A stretch of 64,000 nt of DNA from Epiperipatus broadwayi (GCA_028023455.1 JAQFVV010006698.1:124001-188000); one strand, 5' to 3'. Positions 28,190 through 43,027 are shown, counted from the stretch's first letter. The notes: generated by a model from the sequence alone, not told the origin. Program-made: numbers and translations.

Positions 28190-29088
28190 GTAAGTAAAAA
28201 AGTTAACATTTTACTAATTATTTTTTAAAGTTAAACATTTTAAAATATAATGTTTGAAGTGTATGCTAATCCTCTTGTACTAGGCTAATATTCTGGCAGA
28301 TTTCTTTGTTCTCTCTCTTTCAACTTTCTCTTTAAACCATTATTTATCAGAATATAATAAATTTGAAATCATTGTTCAGAAATCAAATTATTTAAAAAAA
28401 AAAAAACATTTCATTTTTAGGATTTTCTTAAAAATTACTGATGTCATGGTTACTTTTAAGTGGGAAGAGATTCAATTTGCAAAATGAATAGAATCTTCTT
28501 TGTCACATCATATGAGTATGTTTGTTCATAACTGTTATTAAAACAGGTAAAACTCCATACAGTTGTGTGACTCAGTGCAAGCCAGAGTAATCAGTGGATG
28601 CGTTAAGGCATGCTTAATACTAATCCTGCTTAATAGGTATAGTGGTGGCTGTTGTTATTAAAAAACCAAAGACACCAAATATATGAGTACTGAACTGAGT
28701 TCAGACCTATATGACTAGGTTAATGGGCTTGGATCGAAAATATTGTTTTCAATTTCATTCTCATTTTTTTGTAATTAAGTAATGAGAAAGGTGGCTGCTG
28801 GAAGGTTGCATTTAGTCCTAAAATTTAATTGCAGTTTGTGCAGATCCAAGGCTCCTCACTGATAAAAGCTACATGCTAGAAACTTTGTCTGAGGATATTG
28901 GATGCTTAGGCACTAGATATGAATTTTATGCACAAGCCTTCTGGCACTACTCTATGGAATGTTTTGCCTGTTTTAATATTATTTGATGATTTTATGTTTT
29001 TTTTTGCATTATGGCTAAATGTTATATCACTATTGTGATGATACATCTAGACAGGTTGTAATTCTTATATTTCAATGGTAACATTTCA

Positions 29089-29090
<2 letters not shown>

Positions 29091-29126
<36 letters not shown>

Positions 29127-29137
29127 TATCCATATAG

Positions 29138-29173
<36 letters not shown>

Positions 29174-29215
29174 CTAGTTGGATTACTATATTAATATATA
29201 GTAACCAGTTGGATT
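29091..29215. repeat. (TA)n hairpin plus short tandem duplication
   Basis: TAGTCACTATATA (ending near 29146) and TATATAGTGACTA (near 29170) form a palindrome through (TA)n. The unit AGTTGGATTACTATA / AGTTGGATTACATAG is then repeated about 38 bp apart. Confidence 0.8.
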
Positions 29216-29398
29216 ACATAGCACACACAGTGTGTGTGTGCATAAATATATATAAAGTTCAAAAGTAGAAATAAACACAGATAAAACTTATAGTAGATAT
29301 TTTCTACATTCATTTAAATAAATAGATAATAAATAATAACTCTGATTTATGATATTGTTTTATAAATTAAACTTTTAAAAGGTCTGAATAAATATAAA

Positions 29399-29620
<222 letters not shown>

Positions 29621-31769
29621 CTGATTGTGAAATGTAAAAACACAATACCTGTTCTTGAATTTTTTTTTTAATTAATTAAAACATGTGTGTTTTCAAAGGG
29701 ATTAGAAAGATAAAAATAAAAACTGTTTTCAATCAAGGTGTTATTATCAACTTAGATGATTCTACAAAAAGGCTGATAACAAAACTAGCTCCAGTCTGGG
29801 TAATGATTTTTGAAGAGAGCATTCTGGATAATAATTTTGTAAGAATGGTCAGCTGAAAGGTTGGTTACAATACATTGTTGCATCTTATTGAAGTTTGCAG
29901 CAGTTTGTTTTGGCTGGCCATGGGGTTGGCAAAATAGCTACCATGAATTGATATAGCTGAAGGCAGAACAGTAGATTCAGAAGCTGCTAATATTTTCTTC
30001 TCAAAATTTGAATTCACTTGGATAAAAATGACCCACTTCTTTATGCTGAAATTCATAGCTTTAAGTGTGTAGAGGATAGTTGCTTGCCTGAAAGCTTTCA
30101 AACCAGGACTGCTGCTTGCTTGGAACAATCCTAGACTGAAAGGAAGACCAACATTTTACATGCATTATGTTTTTTTCTGATTATAACAGACACTAAAAAA
30201 ACAAACTCACCAAGAAAATCTTCCAGCTTGCTGAAGAATTAATTTCACATATGCTGCATTAGATAAAGACAGAGAAACATGGATAAACATATATACAGCT
30301 GGTAGTGAGTACAGTTATATATAATAAGGAAGTTTAAACAATTTCATTAGTAAAATGACATTTTTATAATTGATAGAAATATGTAAAACAATATTAGTTT
30401 AAAATCGTTTATTAAAGAAGAAAAAACTGTTTAAAGTTATATTTGTAATTTATAAAAAAAAAACTACAACAAATGTTATAATTAATTATCAAGAAAAAGT
30501 TTTCCAAAAATCTTTTAGACTAGAAAAAAGAAAGACATTTTAAATCAATTAACTATCAATAATTATGGTAGTTCTTATTTTAAAGAAAAAGACTATATTC
30601 TGCAAAAAGAATTAAATTGCGAAAATAATCTTTAATAATTTTATTGTGATAAATACAAATGTTATGTAGGTGTTTCAGTAAATCTAGTATGTAAATTGTA
30701 TTTCATTTAACTGAAACTCTAATCATATATTGTAATTTTATATAATTTAAAATTTTGATAATTATTTTATGTTTAATTGAAATGTCTTCATCATATATTA
30801 TAAAATGCACTTCTATGTAGGGGTATATGTATGTGTTTATAGATACCCTTTAAGAAATAATGCAATTAATATAATAACTTGGATTTTGTAGTAATCTTGT
30901 AAATTACAGAGTGATGATTTTATTATTGTGTATCATTCTAAATCAAAACCTTTAACCTATAAAACATAAATATCATTTTTATTGTTATTAATAATCTTAT
31001 TTAAAATATTAAAAATTGTTTACATCATCTCTTCATCACATACATTAATAGAGCTTATGTTCTCTGAGCTATATTTGTGCACAGATAAATGGGGATATGT
31101 ACTTAGTGCTTTTGGGGCATCCAGCAATCATTGATCATCATCCTGGCTGGCACAAACAAGAATACTCTTTAAAGCCCATGCACTATATTTTATTTTTAAT
31201 TTAGTCTTATTAGAAGTTTAAGTTTATAGTTGGTCAGTACAAGTGGACAGAGCATTGATAATGATCAGCATGTTTTAATATCCCAGCATTATTTAGATTT
31301 TCTGATTATTGTTTGATTCTTATGTATTCTGATGGATGAACACCTAGTTTGTGCCTCTGAATTAATGGTTAAATAATTGCCCAAGGTGACAAAGGCTCAG
31401 TAGTTAGCCTGGTCTACAGATGACCAATTTCCGATCTAGTCACAAAGTTGACTGTTGATATATTGTACTGATTTGTTTATTCCCATCAATGATGATGATG
31501 GATGGTTATATTTTTTGAGTATTTACTTTTAATTACTTTTATTTATAATGCTGGTTGATATATGGATTATGCATAGTTTTTTTAGTTGCTTTTCTGAGTT
31601 AGTTGGCTGAACTCTAATCTCATGCTTTTATAAAATACTATATTACTTGTAGATACTTTATAAATTAATGATATTTCATTTTAAATTGACTGGGAGTGAT
31701 GATGATTTGCCATCACCCCAGTTAAAATCTTTTCACCACTTTCTTTTCCTGATCCCCCATCCCATTACA

Positions 31770-32075
<306 letters not shown>

Positions 32076-32212
32076 ATTGTAATGGATATAGTTATTTCCT
32101 GTCATAAATAAAATTTCCCCCTTTTTTTAAACTTTACCCTTTATTTTATTATCAAAATTTTATTAGCTTCAACCCATTGTTTTCTTATTTATTTATTATT
32201 TATATTCAATCG

Positions 32213-33760
32213 GCCTGTTATATCTTGGCGATAACTGACATTACAATACAAGCAAAGAGCAAATACAGTTACAAATTTAACTTCATATCTATATGCTTGA
32301 TCGAACCCCGAAGCAATACGAACATATTGTCCCGATGTTATCTTTCTTGATCAAGCACTCTCAACTGCTGAACAAAGAAAACTATTTCTAAAAAAAATTA
32401 ACAAATGTCCAGCGCTTGATAAAATTTTTGCTTTAATTTGAGACTACCACAATACAAGCAGCACATGAATGCTTTAAAATAACATTAACCTTTAACCAAT
32501 AAATTAACAGATATTCTTTCGCTTGTAGCTTGGTGATAGGAGAATAAAGCAAGTCTATAAATAGAATACAGTATACATCGAATATCAAAGCAACATATTA
32601 AGCTCTATCTTGGAATTCTATATGGCAATGTTCTATATCTATAAAATTATCCTTTCTGAAAATTAGTTCTTATTATCTAATTCTTTTTTTATTGCGTAAT
32701 TTTAACAACAGAAAATGCCATGCATGCTTAACAATTACCTAGGTTTTTTTGCAGTTGTTCTGATTGGCAGTTTTTCTGAATGCTCTGTACCATCCTGTGG
32801 TAGCTCACCCACTTCTTTTGCAGAGACAGTATGTTCTTCACAGACAGTTGGCTGGATGGGTCGATCTTTTGAATATAATTTTGTTACATTAAAGTTTCAG
32901 TCTTTGGTTCTACTTGGTTATTTAGATAAATATTATGTCATTCATCTACAAAAGTGATGGTCTATCTAGAAGGTCAGGCATAAATGTTATTCATCATGAG
33001 TCAGTGGTAAGGTGGATCGAGCATGAACCCATGTCTCCTTAATGCCACTAGCTGCACATTTCTTTCATTTCTTTTTTTGCTGCTTTTCCTTTGAATTCTC
33101 TAGTAGTAATAATTGATAAGTGTAATCCTTTTCTTACTTTTCTTCGTCCATTGTTTATTGCAATTTTTTAATTAATTCTTACTTATAATTTCCAATGAAC
33201 TATTATCAGTGAAAAGAATGTATATTTAATTAGTGGAAAGAATGTAGGTTTAATTAGTCAAACTATAATTATAAAATGAAGCCTTCCCTTTAGATACATT
33301 CCTCTTTGTTTGTGAAATTTAATTAGTCCAACATATTCCACACCTCTATTTTTTACAACCATATTATTCTTATATTATCTATTTCATTTTTATTTCAAGT
33401 TTATAATTCATTTTTCCAGTTTACAATTATTTTTCTCAAGTTTACAATTCATTTTAAAGTATTACAATATATAGCTTAAAGAGAGAAAGAGACACATTTT
33501 TTTATGAACCTTTTTCCTCTTCACTTATAATAAATTGGAAGTAATTTCCAAACATTCAGCTAACTTGTAGTTTAAAAAAAGAAAGAGACACATTTCTTTA
33601 TGCTCTCCCCTCCCCTTCTCTTAAAATAAATCAGAAGTAATCTTTCTCTTTATAATAGTTTGTTTTTTCAACATTTACTAACTCTCATTCCTTCCTCTAT
33701 TATTATTATTTTTTCTTTCTAGTCCTAACTATGTATCCCTATTAGTAGGTATATACATGT
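32213..33760 (-). repeat. Diverged 1.6-kb repeat, copy 1 (possible old LTR)
   Basis: Aligns with 35215-36830 in the same order. Shared blocks include CAAGCAA-GA-GCAAA, ATCTATAT, TGTTAT, CTGCTG, CCAGC-CTTGA, CACTTCTTTTGCAGAGA and AGAGAAA-AGAGACA. Boundaries are approximate and identity is low. Strand is assigned by the LTR interpretation only. Confidence 0.5.
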
Positions 33761-35214
33761 GACTACGATTTTTATGTGGTCATCACATTATACTCCACCC
33801 ATTTTTTGAGAATTAAAATCAGGTCAAATCTTAGTCTGAGATGAGAGCTTATTTTAATTCTTCGCTCATAGCCCTTACTTATGCTTATATTAAATAATCT
33901 TCCACTCTGTATTACACTATCATGATGAATGATGAGGATCATTACAGAAAGAAAACTAGGCAGACTACCCAATTCATTCAAATCAATATTGGTTGATCAA
34001 ACCAATTTAATCTCCCGCAGATGAGACCATGGCATGACTTAACTTTTTTTCCAACGGCAGAAGAGGGGTTCGAAGTGTGTAAACAGCAGGATTCTTTTAT
34101 TCACTGTTCAACTTAAGCCAACAACAAATTCTTATTTCTTTCCTTATACTTTATTTTATTTCGAGACAATAATTCTTATATGACTGGGAAATTTCATCCA
34201 GAAAAGATAATGAGCCCAGAATTTTTACTGGCACTTCATTATAAAAGTTTTACCACTGGAAGTCATGTGAATCTACTTTAACGAGATGGCTAGATCGAGC
34301 TCAAAATACGATCCAAACATAATGCACCCACCCACACATATATGCCTTAATCTGTAACCTCTTACACCAGTAACTTTGGGCATTCATCTTTGTTTTTGCT
34401 CTCATGTGCATGAATCTGCTTTTATAAAATAACTATTGTTGACTAATCTTTGGTATTTCCATTTGACTAATTATCTTCATATATATAATGCTACTGTATT
34501 CTCTATTTAATTTATGATTATGATATTTGGTATGTTTGCTTGACTCCCCCATCCTTATTCAGTAAACTCACTCACTCGTGCCTGCCTTAATGATCCCCGC
34601 AATTATAAAAAAAAATTCCTTTAAATTTATTCCTTTTTTTTCGGCTTTAAGAATATTCAACTTTCTTTAAAATATTTATATAGTCCACATATATACGGTT
34701 ATTGTAATATATTCATTCTAAATTCATTTGATTTTAATACCATTCTGCTTTTTTTTTATTTTATTATTATTTTTCTTTTTATATAACATTACTATAGACA
34801 ATACATACGGCTGTTCTTCCCTTCCTAATATTTAACCTCTATTATTTAAAGAAAAAAACCTAACAGTTTAGCCTTCCTTTTTTTTATTTACTGTAACCAT
34901 TTTATAACGTTTCATTACATTTCTTATTTCCCCCAAATATAATGGTTTATGCCTTCTTTTTTTTTTTTCAATTATATATATATTTTTACGGTCTAGCCCC
35001 TCAAAAATTATATACTATCTGTTTCTCTCTTTCATTGAATTTGGTTATTTCTTGCTTTTCCCTCTTACCAAGGCACTTAATTTATTTTTTAATTTCTGTT
35101 TTTTTTTTCTTTTTTTAAATGTATATACAAAATCTATGTTAATTTTGCAGCTATAATTTAATTCAATTGGGTTATTATCTTATATGTGACAGGGATCTCA
35201 TACTGGCCCCCAAT
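33761..35214. other. Interval between the two diverged repeats, no gene
   Basis: No recognisable retroviral-type protein on either strand. Just before 35215 the plus strand has ACTGGCCCCCA, so on the minus strand TGGGGGCCAGT follows the putative LTR end closely, where a primer-binding site would be expected. Confidence 0.4.
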
Positions 35215-36830
35215 TTGTAACAGATATCATTTCATGCCTTCAAATTTAACTACCTCAACACTACTGTTACGTCAAGCAAGAAGCAAACATAAACTAATTA
35301 TTTTAGATCTATATTCGTGATTGAACACTGAAAAAACTACAAATGCACTATTCCAGTGTTATTTTTTTCCATCATTTGTTCCTCGGCTGCTGGATATTCC
35401 ATTCATAAGAATGATTTAATTAAAAAAAAACAATCCAGCACTTGAAATATTTATAAAAACTTTCAGGAATTTATCATGGTAATCAAAAGAATCTAAACAT
35501 ATGGTCCTTTCTACTTCTCTTATCTAATCCCCTTTTCTTTCTTCAGACTACAGAGAAATTTATTTAAATTTATCTTCTTTTATTTCAATCTAAAGTTATT
35601 TATGTATGTCTCATGACCTAGATTCAAGTTGATAATTAATAATTTGCTTGGCAAGAAAAGAAAGCATTAAGCAAGACAACTATTTTACTTTTTGTTAGTA
35701 ATAATAATAATGTTTATTTCCCAAAAAATATTAGATAAATGACATAATAAATTTAAGTTTAAAATATTAAAAAATAAACCTTACAATATATATGATTACA
35801 TGACAAACTGGCTAATGAGCAAAAGCCCAGTGTAAATATTTGTTAAATTCTCTAATAAATGCATTTATTTAGTACTAGTTCTTATTTCTTTATTTAGTTA
35901 TTGTGCAATTTTTTAAACTAATATCTTTATTTTTGATATGAAAAAAACAAGAAAACATCCATGTTTTATAAAAGTGTTCTTTACCTCGGTTAATTGACGT
36001 TCGGTTCCTTATTAACTGCCCAATGGGAAATACTCACTTCTTTTGCAGAGATGGTTGATTTCTCCCTATGCATTCCAATCGGTTACTTTATTCATCAAGA
36101 TCCTTTATATTAGGTTTCATTTTTTTTCTGATTATAGATTTTGTAGCAGCATTCCCTTCTTCAGATATATAGCATGGTTCATTATGGTGATCTATTTAGC
36201 TGGCAGGATAGTAGATGTTCTTTCATGAGTGAGCTAGAATTTGGATGGGCACAGATGAAGCAAATGCCAGTTTAGGGTACCTAACCACACATATTCACAG
36301 GCATATGCCTGCTAGTATTTTCTCAGAAAAAAATATCTCCTAATGTCTAGCTCTATAGACAAGATCTGATAACCTCAAAATCCAAAAGCCAATTAATTAT
36401 TTCCTTATAATCTAGATACACCTTATTCATTGAACAGATGGCTATTGTTTATTGGAATGTCTCTAATTGAAAAATGTCTTTTTCACACCTTTATTTTATA
36501 TTCTCTAGATCTATGAGGGAATTCTTCTATAAGTTTCGTTTTTACACAATTTACATTTAACTTACTTTTTTTTTAAATTTAATTTTACAAAGTTTAAAAT
36601 ATCATGTTTATACATTTTTTTTTATTAATCTTTATTTACTTTTTTCCAAATAAGTGATTTTTAAAAGAGAAAAAGAGACATATTTCTCAAACACCCCCTT
36701 CCCCTTATCTTTTGTCTTTCATTATAAGTCTATTTATTTTATTTATACCTTCAACCAAATTTTATAACTGTTAACTCTAAAATCATTTAACCCCCTTTTT
36801 TTATTTGCTTTCCCTTTAAGACCTGATCAT
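35215..36830 (-). repeat. Diverged 1.6-kb repeat, copy 2 (possible old LTR)
   Basis: Partner of 32213-33760; begins TGTAACAGATATC. With the primer-site-like TGGGGGCCAGT adjoining, a minus-strand LTR element lacking coding capacity is one reading. A simple dispersed repeat is the other. Confidence 0.5.
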
Positions 36831-37157
36831 CAACTTAGATGATCCCATTTTAATATTCTCTTAACTCTATTTTTTAAATTTCAAAATGTTAACTTTGGAA
36901 AATGGAAGATACAAATCTCGTTCGCTTCCCCTTTGATTTTATTTAATTACTAGAATTAATTCTGATTTTCATCACATTACTCAACTACACAATTTTTGAT
37001 TTGAATAGACACAATCTTAAAATAGATTTTCTTTCTTTCATACATTTCTTCTATATTTTCTAAGTATTATTTTACTTATAAAAAACTCATATTTAATATT
37101 AAGTGATATATAATATTAATTATACACATGTGTGAGCACAGTATGTGTGATCATCAT

Positions 37158-37486
<329 letters not shown>

Positions 37487-39815
37487 TAAAATAATTTTTT
37501 TATTGTATTGCTATATTGAATGTTACACATACAAAATTACATCAATTACTAAGGCACTACTAATGCTAAAGTGCACTGTAAGGAACTAACACTCAAACCT
37601 AACTTTTATTTTAGGCATAACATTTAAAAGAGCACAATAATCTACACCTTCTATGGTGGAAATATCTTTAATTTCACATGAGAAATGCAAAATAACAACT
37701 AATGTTTGCAAAGTAACATACTACACTGAAGCATTTGGTGTTTTTTTGCCAATTTTCTCAGGCATAAAAAGTGTATAGGTGTGAAGTATATCTCACCACC
37801 TAAAGGAATAAACAAGCACCAAATATAATTCTCTCTTGGGATTAAAAAAACTTAAGTATACTATATATTATATAAACTCTTAGTCATCTTCTATCATGAG
37901 ACTTGATCACATTGATTATCAACATACCATAACGATATATCAGAAACTAATCCTCTCATGGAAAAATAAAGTATTTTGGAAAGATCATTTTCATCCCACA
38001 AAACAAAATGCATTATACGTATTAAAATATGCTGATATTAAGCATATACCAACTCTACACTTAGGCAAGATAGCAACACACACAAATAATAATAAATGTA
38101 TACTTCAATCAATATCTGAATCCAATGAATTAAAAATACAGAAAAGTATAATAAATCTAATGGAGGAATATTTGACAGCAATGTATAGCATACAAGCTTA
38201 AACTAGAATAAAGTGGATGTACTATTAAAGAATAACTGTGATTATATTACTTAATTAATACAATATGAATTCTGTTGAAACTTTAAACAAGAATTATCTT
38301 GTTATAGAATTTTTTTTATAGTTTTTCCTGATAAATTTAAGTACGGTTTTACCCATTTAATAAAATATAAAACTTTTTTTTAAAGTACCTGACATGCAAA
38401 GTTCATATCTCCAGTTGCATGTAATAAATCAGATATATTTCATGGTATTACTTTATATCAAACAAACACCTAACCCAAAATAATGATTGTACAATCTACA
38501 TGTGTCAATACAAGATCCTTAAATTATTACATGACAGATATAAACCTTAATATACATTAATTATATAAAATAAAATAGAATTTTACCGATTAGTTTTTTT
38601 AAAAACAAACATGAAATAAATAAATGCACATTATCTCATTAGCAGAACTATTTATCTGCTGTGCTGTCCATCCAGGTAAATAGTTTCCAACCGGTTACAT
38701 TAAAAAAAAAAAAAAACATTGGAAGTAATAAACGCATTTTTTCCCAATGAAAAGTTTTCTTTTTTTGGCAATTATAATAATTTTAAAAAATAGTAAAAAC
38801 GAAGCTTAATTCCCAATTGGATTATAATGATAAGATTTGGATCTTAATGAAAATGAATATGATAACATCGATGATAAACTTACACATTATTTTAAGACTA
38901 TACGTATAATTAGATAGCTAGAATATTGGAAAAAAAAAGTGCACTTTTTCCTATAGTTTAGTATGATAATAAATGCAGTTGAAGTATAGAATGGATGAAG
39001 TTATAAAAATTCCACCTTGCGTACCATATAATATATAATAATCCAATTTAATTCTTAACTCACTAATGATATTAAGTTATCTTTCATAATGTTAGCACTT
39101 TATTTTCCAAATAGTATTTTTCTTTTAAAAAATGCACGTATATTTAATTTTCACATTTTTTCAAGAAAGTTTTTCTTTTTCCTTTTTTTTTTTAAAAAAA
39201 AGCATGTATATAGTTTATTATTATTATGATTATTATTTTTTCTAGATGATTGGAAAGGGAATTAAAAATATTCTAATGTATAAAGTGTCTTTATAAATGC
39301 AGACGATATATTTTTAAAAAGCGCTAAAAAATGTTTCTACTTCTTTTTTTTCTAATATTCTTTTTACTTTTTTTTCTTGTATACCAGAAAAATATTAATA
39401 AAGAACTAGTTATTAGATAACTAGTTCTAATTTCACAAATATTTGTTTTCCTTAATTTAGATAAAATGAGAAGTTGATTAATACTTTTAGCTAAATTCTT
39501 CTTTTTTTTTTTTTTAGTTTTGTTATAAATAATCTAAGTTTTATGATGACGTGATAATTATCTAATGTAGAAAGTTTTTAAATAGTAAAGATAACATAGA
39601 GATTCAGGATACCTTACCAATACTGTTCAGCCAAACATTGTAGATAGAACTTCCATTAGATTATACATTTATTTTTACCAAAAATTAGAAAATAATAATG
39701 TTACACAATTTTACTACCGTTATCTCTGAAATACAAAAGCAGACTATATAAAAAAAATTGACTTGAGTATGTTGTATTGGTCATTCTCCCAAATCTAGTG
39801 ACCTCTTCCAAGAAA
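37487..39815. other. Mostly gene-empty AT-rich stretch
   Basis: Only the unassigned frame at 37884-38201 stands out. The rest is AT-rich with homopolymer runs. Confidence 0.4.
37884..38201 (+). CDS. Unassigned open frame, about 101 codons from ATG
   Basis: The frame from ATG 37896 to the stop ending at 38204 encodes a basic, mixed-composition peptide (MRLDHIDYQHTITIYQKLIL, then WKDHFHPTKQNALYVLKYAD). It is not low-complexity, which is unusual among the open frames in this region. I do not recognise it. No signal peptide, membrane segment or clear splice sites frame it. It could be an exon, a transposon remnant or chance. Confidence 0.2.
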   Translation, partial: SSSIMRLDHIDYQHTITIYQKLILSWKNKVFWKDHFHPTKQNALYVLKYADIKHIPTLHLGKIATHTNNNKCILQSISESNELKIQKSIINLMEEYLTAMYSIQA

Positions 39816-40019
39816 AAAATCATTTGATTAAAACAAAAACAAAAAAAAAAGAATAACTTATTAAAATCATATGGTTTTCAATATTATTTAAAAGGTATTA
39901 CAAAACAGTTTAATAATAAAATCATTTGATTAAAACAAAAACAAAAAAAAAAAAAATAACTTATTAAAATCATATGGTTTTCAATATTATTTAAAATGTA
40001 TTACAAAACAGTTTAATAA
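39816..40019. repeat. Tandem duplication, two units of 102 bp
   Basis: Units 39816-39917 and 39918-40019 share ATCATTTGATTAAAACAAAA, an A-rich run and ATATGGTTTTCAATATTATT, with very few differences, so the duplication is recent. Confidence 0.95.
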
Positions 40020-40435
40020 TGAAAATAATAAATACATTTAAACCAACAATAACTATCTGTGATTCTAATTACACATAAAATTATTTTCCTCACAATGAAT
40101 GTATCAGAAGTTACCTTTTTAAAACAATACTATCTTAAAATTACTTAATTCACATTTATGCTTTCTTTTCTTCTTTCTTTAACCATTTAAGAACTAACTA
40201 CAGTTTATTACATTTGTTTTAAATTATATTAACTTGCTCTTATAACAATATTCGTCATTTTAAAAACATGATAATGCATTGGGAACATACTGTTTATTCA
40301 CACAAACCATGTCTAGGTAAATGGATATCATACTTTGTTAACCAAAAAAAAATTTATTTTATTTAATTTTTTTATTTTTCTAAAGAATAACAATGTTTTC
40401 TTGCAAAAATAATGCTAAATAAATCCAAGTGTGTG

Positions 40436-40438
<3 letters not shown>

Positions 40439-40511
<73 letters not shown>
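40439..40511. repeat. (TA)n microsatellite at left edge of PLE family-2 dimer
   Basis: About 72 bp of TA. Confidence 0.97.
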
Positions 40512-40513
<2 letters not shown>

Positions 40514-40621
40514 TATTAATCAATGTCTGTATTCCAATTATAATAAAATATATATAATTATTCAAAACAATACAATAATTAATACAGTAACAATATTTTA
40601 AACAAATATATACCAATTTAA

Positions 40622-40661
40622 TAGAAGTACTTTCAACTATCTATGTAGTCGTTGTCAACTA
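40622..40661 (-). ncRNA. Hammerhead-like fold, PLE family 2, left arm
   Basis: Minus strand: TAG, TTGACAA, C, GACTA/TAGTT with loop CATAGA, GAA, AG-TA-CT, T, CTA. Same architecture and same unusual core as family 1, but with unrelated stem and loop sequence. Confidence 0.5.
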
Positions 40662-40718
40662 GACTCAAATTGTATTAGAAAAACCGTTACAAATGTAAAC
40701 AAAGCAATACGTCATACA

Positions 40719-41830
40719 TCAATTTTCCCACAATTCATTAATTTTTATATTAGCTGTCTGTCTATTTATCAACTGTTGCTTTTCACTTTTTATTAACATA
40801 GCTTCTTTAATTTTGCGTTTATTATTATTTCTTTCAATACACAGAATTTTAACTTTATTAAAATCAAAATCAAAACCATAATTACATGTTACATTATGAT
40901 CAAAAATATGATGGTGATACATCATCATTTCTAACATTCTTTGTCTTGATTTTTACTCTTATATAATAACTGCTTTGATCTTTCTCCAATGTACATGAGA
41001 TCCCCAATATTCCTTTCCACAAAAACATAGCCATTTATATATCACAACTTTGATTTAAAATACCACACCTATTTTTTGAATTATTTATTAATCTATTTAA
41101 ATTAGGAGTAGTATAAAATGCAACTCGACATATATTTTTATATATCTGTTTTATAAATTTAACCTGTTCATTACAAATAAATGGTATTGATATCCAAGTA
41201 TATTTTATTTTATCAATATCTATAGCATCTAAAATATTTCTATTATTATTAAACTTAGTAACAATATTATAAATTAATTTATGATCATATCCAACATTTA
41301 ACAAATCCATAATAAATACATTTATGTTACTTATTTTATCAGAACTATATTTACATAATTTATTATTCCTAAATAAAAATGATTTTAAACTGGATAATTT
41401 ATGTAATTGGCACATTTGAATACCAAGGAATATATCCTCTTTTTTCAATATCTTTTATTACCATACAATAATCTAATTTATTTTTATTACGTAACTTTAA
41501 TATCTAAATACTGAATTACTTTTTTTCTTCAAAAGATTTACTCCATTTTAACCTTCTAAACTATTTAATTCATTGAATAATACATTTATAATATCTAAAC
41601 TTCCACAAACGAAAACATCATCAACATACCTGTAATAAATTTTAATACCTTGCAATATATATTAGTATTAAGAATTATATCTTCATATCTTGATACCACA
41701 AAACTACATATTTGTGAAACTACAGGAAGTCCCATAGGCCATCCATAATCCATTTTATAATAATTTTCATTAAATATAGCATATATATTTTTATCAATAA
41801 AATATAATACATCATTATTATATTTTAATA
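40719..41830 (-). pseudogene. PLE family-2 RT/GIY-YIG fragment, left arm
   Basis: On the minus strand the RT motif 4-6 part (about 41830-41460) is frameshifted. The frame 41448-41035 then encodes the thumb and linker (HKLSSLKSFLFRNNKLCKYS, then DLLNVGYDHKLIYNIV) and the start of the endonuclease (RCGILNQSCDI). The C-terminal frame 40937-40719 keeps DFDFNKVKILCIERNNNKRK and INELWEN, a PLE-like C-terminal region lost by frameshift in the right arm. Catalytic residues of the nuclease fall in a broken stretch near 41030-40960. Confidence 0.88.
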
Positions 41831-42929
41831 TATATGCTATATTTAATGAAAATTATTATAAAATGGATTATGGATGGCCTATGGGACTTCCTGTAGTTTC
41901 ACAAATATGTAGTTTTGTGGTATCAAGATATGAAGATATAATTCTTAATACTAATATATATTGCCAAGGTATTAAAATTTATTACAGATATGTTGATGAT
42001 GTTTTCGTTTGTGGAAGTTTAGATATTATAAATGTATTATTCAATGAATTAAATAGTTTAGAAGGTTTAAAATGGAGTAAATCTTTTGAAGAAAAAAAGT
42101 CAATTCAGTATTTAGATATTAAAGTTACACGTAATAAAAATATAAATTAGATTATTGTATGGTAATAAAAGATATTGAAAAAAGAGGATATATTCCTTGG
42201 TATTCAAATGTGCCAATTGCACATAAATTATCCAGTTTAAAATCATTTTTATTTAGGAATAATAAATTATGTAAATATAGTTCTGATAAAATAAGTAACA
42301 TAAATGTATTTATTATGGATTTGTTAAATGTTGGATATGATCATAAATTAATTTATAATATTGTTACTAAGTTTAATAATAATAGAAATATTTTAGATGC
42401 TATAGATATTGATAAAATAAAATATACTTGGATATCAATACCATTTATTTGTAATGAACAGGTTAAATTTATAAAACAGATATATAAAAATATATGTCGA
42501 GTTGCATTTTATACTACTCCTAATTTAAATAGATTAATAAATAATTCAAAAAATAGGTGTGGTATTTTAAATCAAAGTTGTGCAATATATAAATGGCTAT
42601 GTTTTTGTGGAAAGGCATATATTGGGGAATCTCGATGTACATTGGAGAAAAGATCAAGGGAGCATTTGTTATTATATAAACGAGTGCAAAAATCAAGACA
42701 AGAGAATGTTAGAAATGATGATGTATCACCATCAGTATTTTTTGATCATAATGTAACATGTAATTATGGTTTTGATTTTGATTTTAATAAAGTTAAAATT
42801 TTGTGAAGATTGAAAGAAATAATAATAAACGCAAAATTAAAGAAGCTATGTTAATAAAAAGTGAAAAGCAACAGTTGATAAATAGACAGACAGCCAATAT
42901 AAAAATTAATGAATTGTGGGAAAATTGAT
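41821..42929 (+). pseudogene. PLE family-2 RT/GIY-YIG fragment, right arm
   Basis: Frame 41821-42150 encodes RT motif 4 (NENYYKMDYGWPMGLPVVSQ), the catalytic YRYVDDVFV box and motif 6 (KKSIQYLDIKVTRNKN). After a frameshift, 42159-42806 encodes KRGYIPWYSNVPIAHKLSSL (RT motif 7/thumb) and a long linker. It then encodes the GIY-YIG nuclease: AIYKWLCFCGKAYIGESRCT, then LEKRSREH with the catalytic Arg and Glu/His region. A frameshift near 42804 separates the C-terminal tail. RT motifs 1-3 are absent. Confidence 0.92.
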
Positions 42930-42987
42930 GTATGATGTATTGCTTTTGTTTACATTTGTAACGGTTTTTTCTAATACAATTTGAGTC

Positions 42988-43027
42988 TAGTTGACAACGA
43001 CTACATAGATAGTTGAAAGTACTTCTA
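42988..43027 (+). ncRNA. Hammerhead-like fold, PLE family 2, right arm
   Basis: Stem I TAG (42988-42990) with CTA (43025-43027); core TTGACAA (42991-42997); one unpaired C; stem II GACTA/TAGTT with loop CATAGA; GAA (43015-43017); stem III AG/CT with loop TA; cleavage-position T43024. It lies about 70 bases from the (TA)n at the element end. Confidence 0.5.

Noticed and set aside
29865-30128. 87-codon minus-strand frame as a gene
   Set aside because: No recognisable similarity. The frame stands alone in non-coding DNA; kept only as a remark in the gene-empty entry.
32990-33060. tRNA-like segment AGTCAGTGGTAAGGTGGATC
   Set aside because: No acceptor stem or complete T arm; only scattered resemblance.
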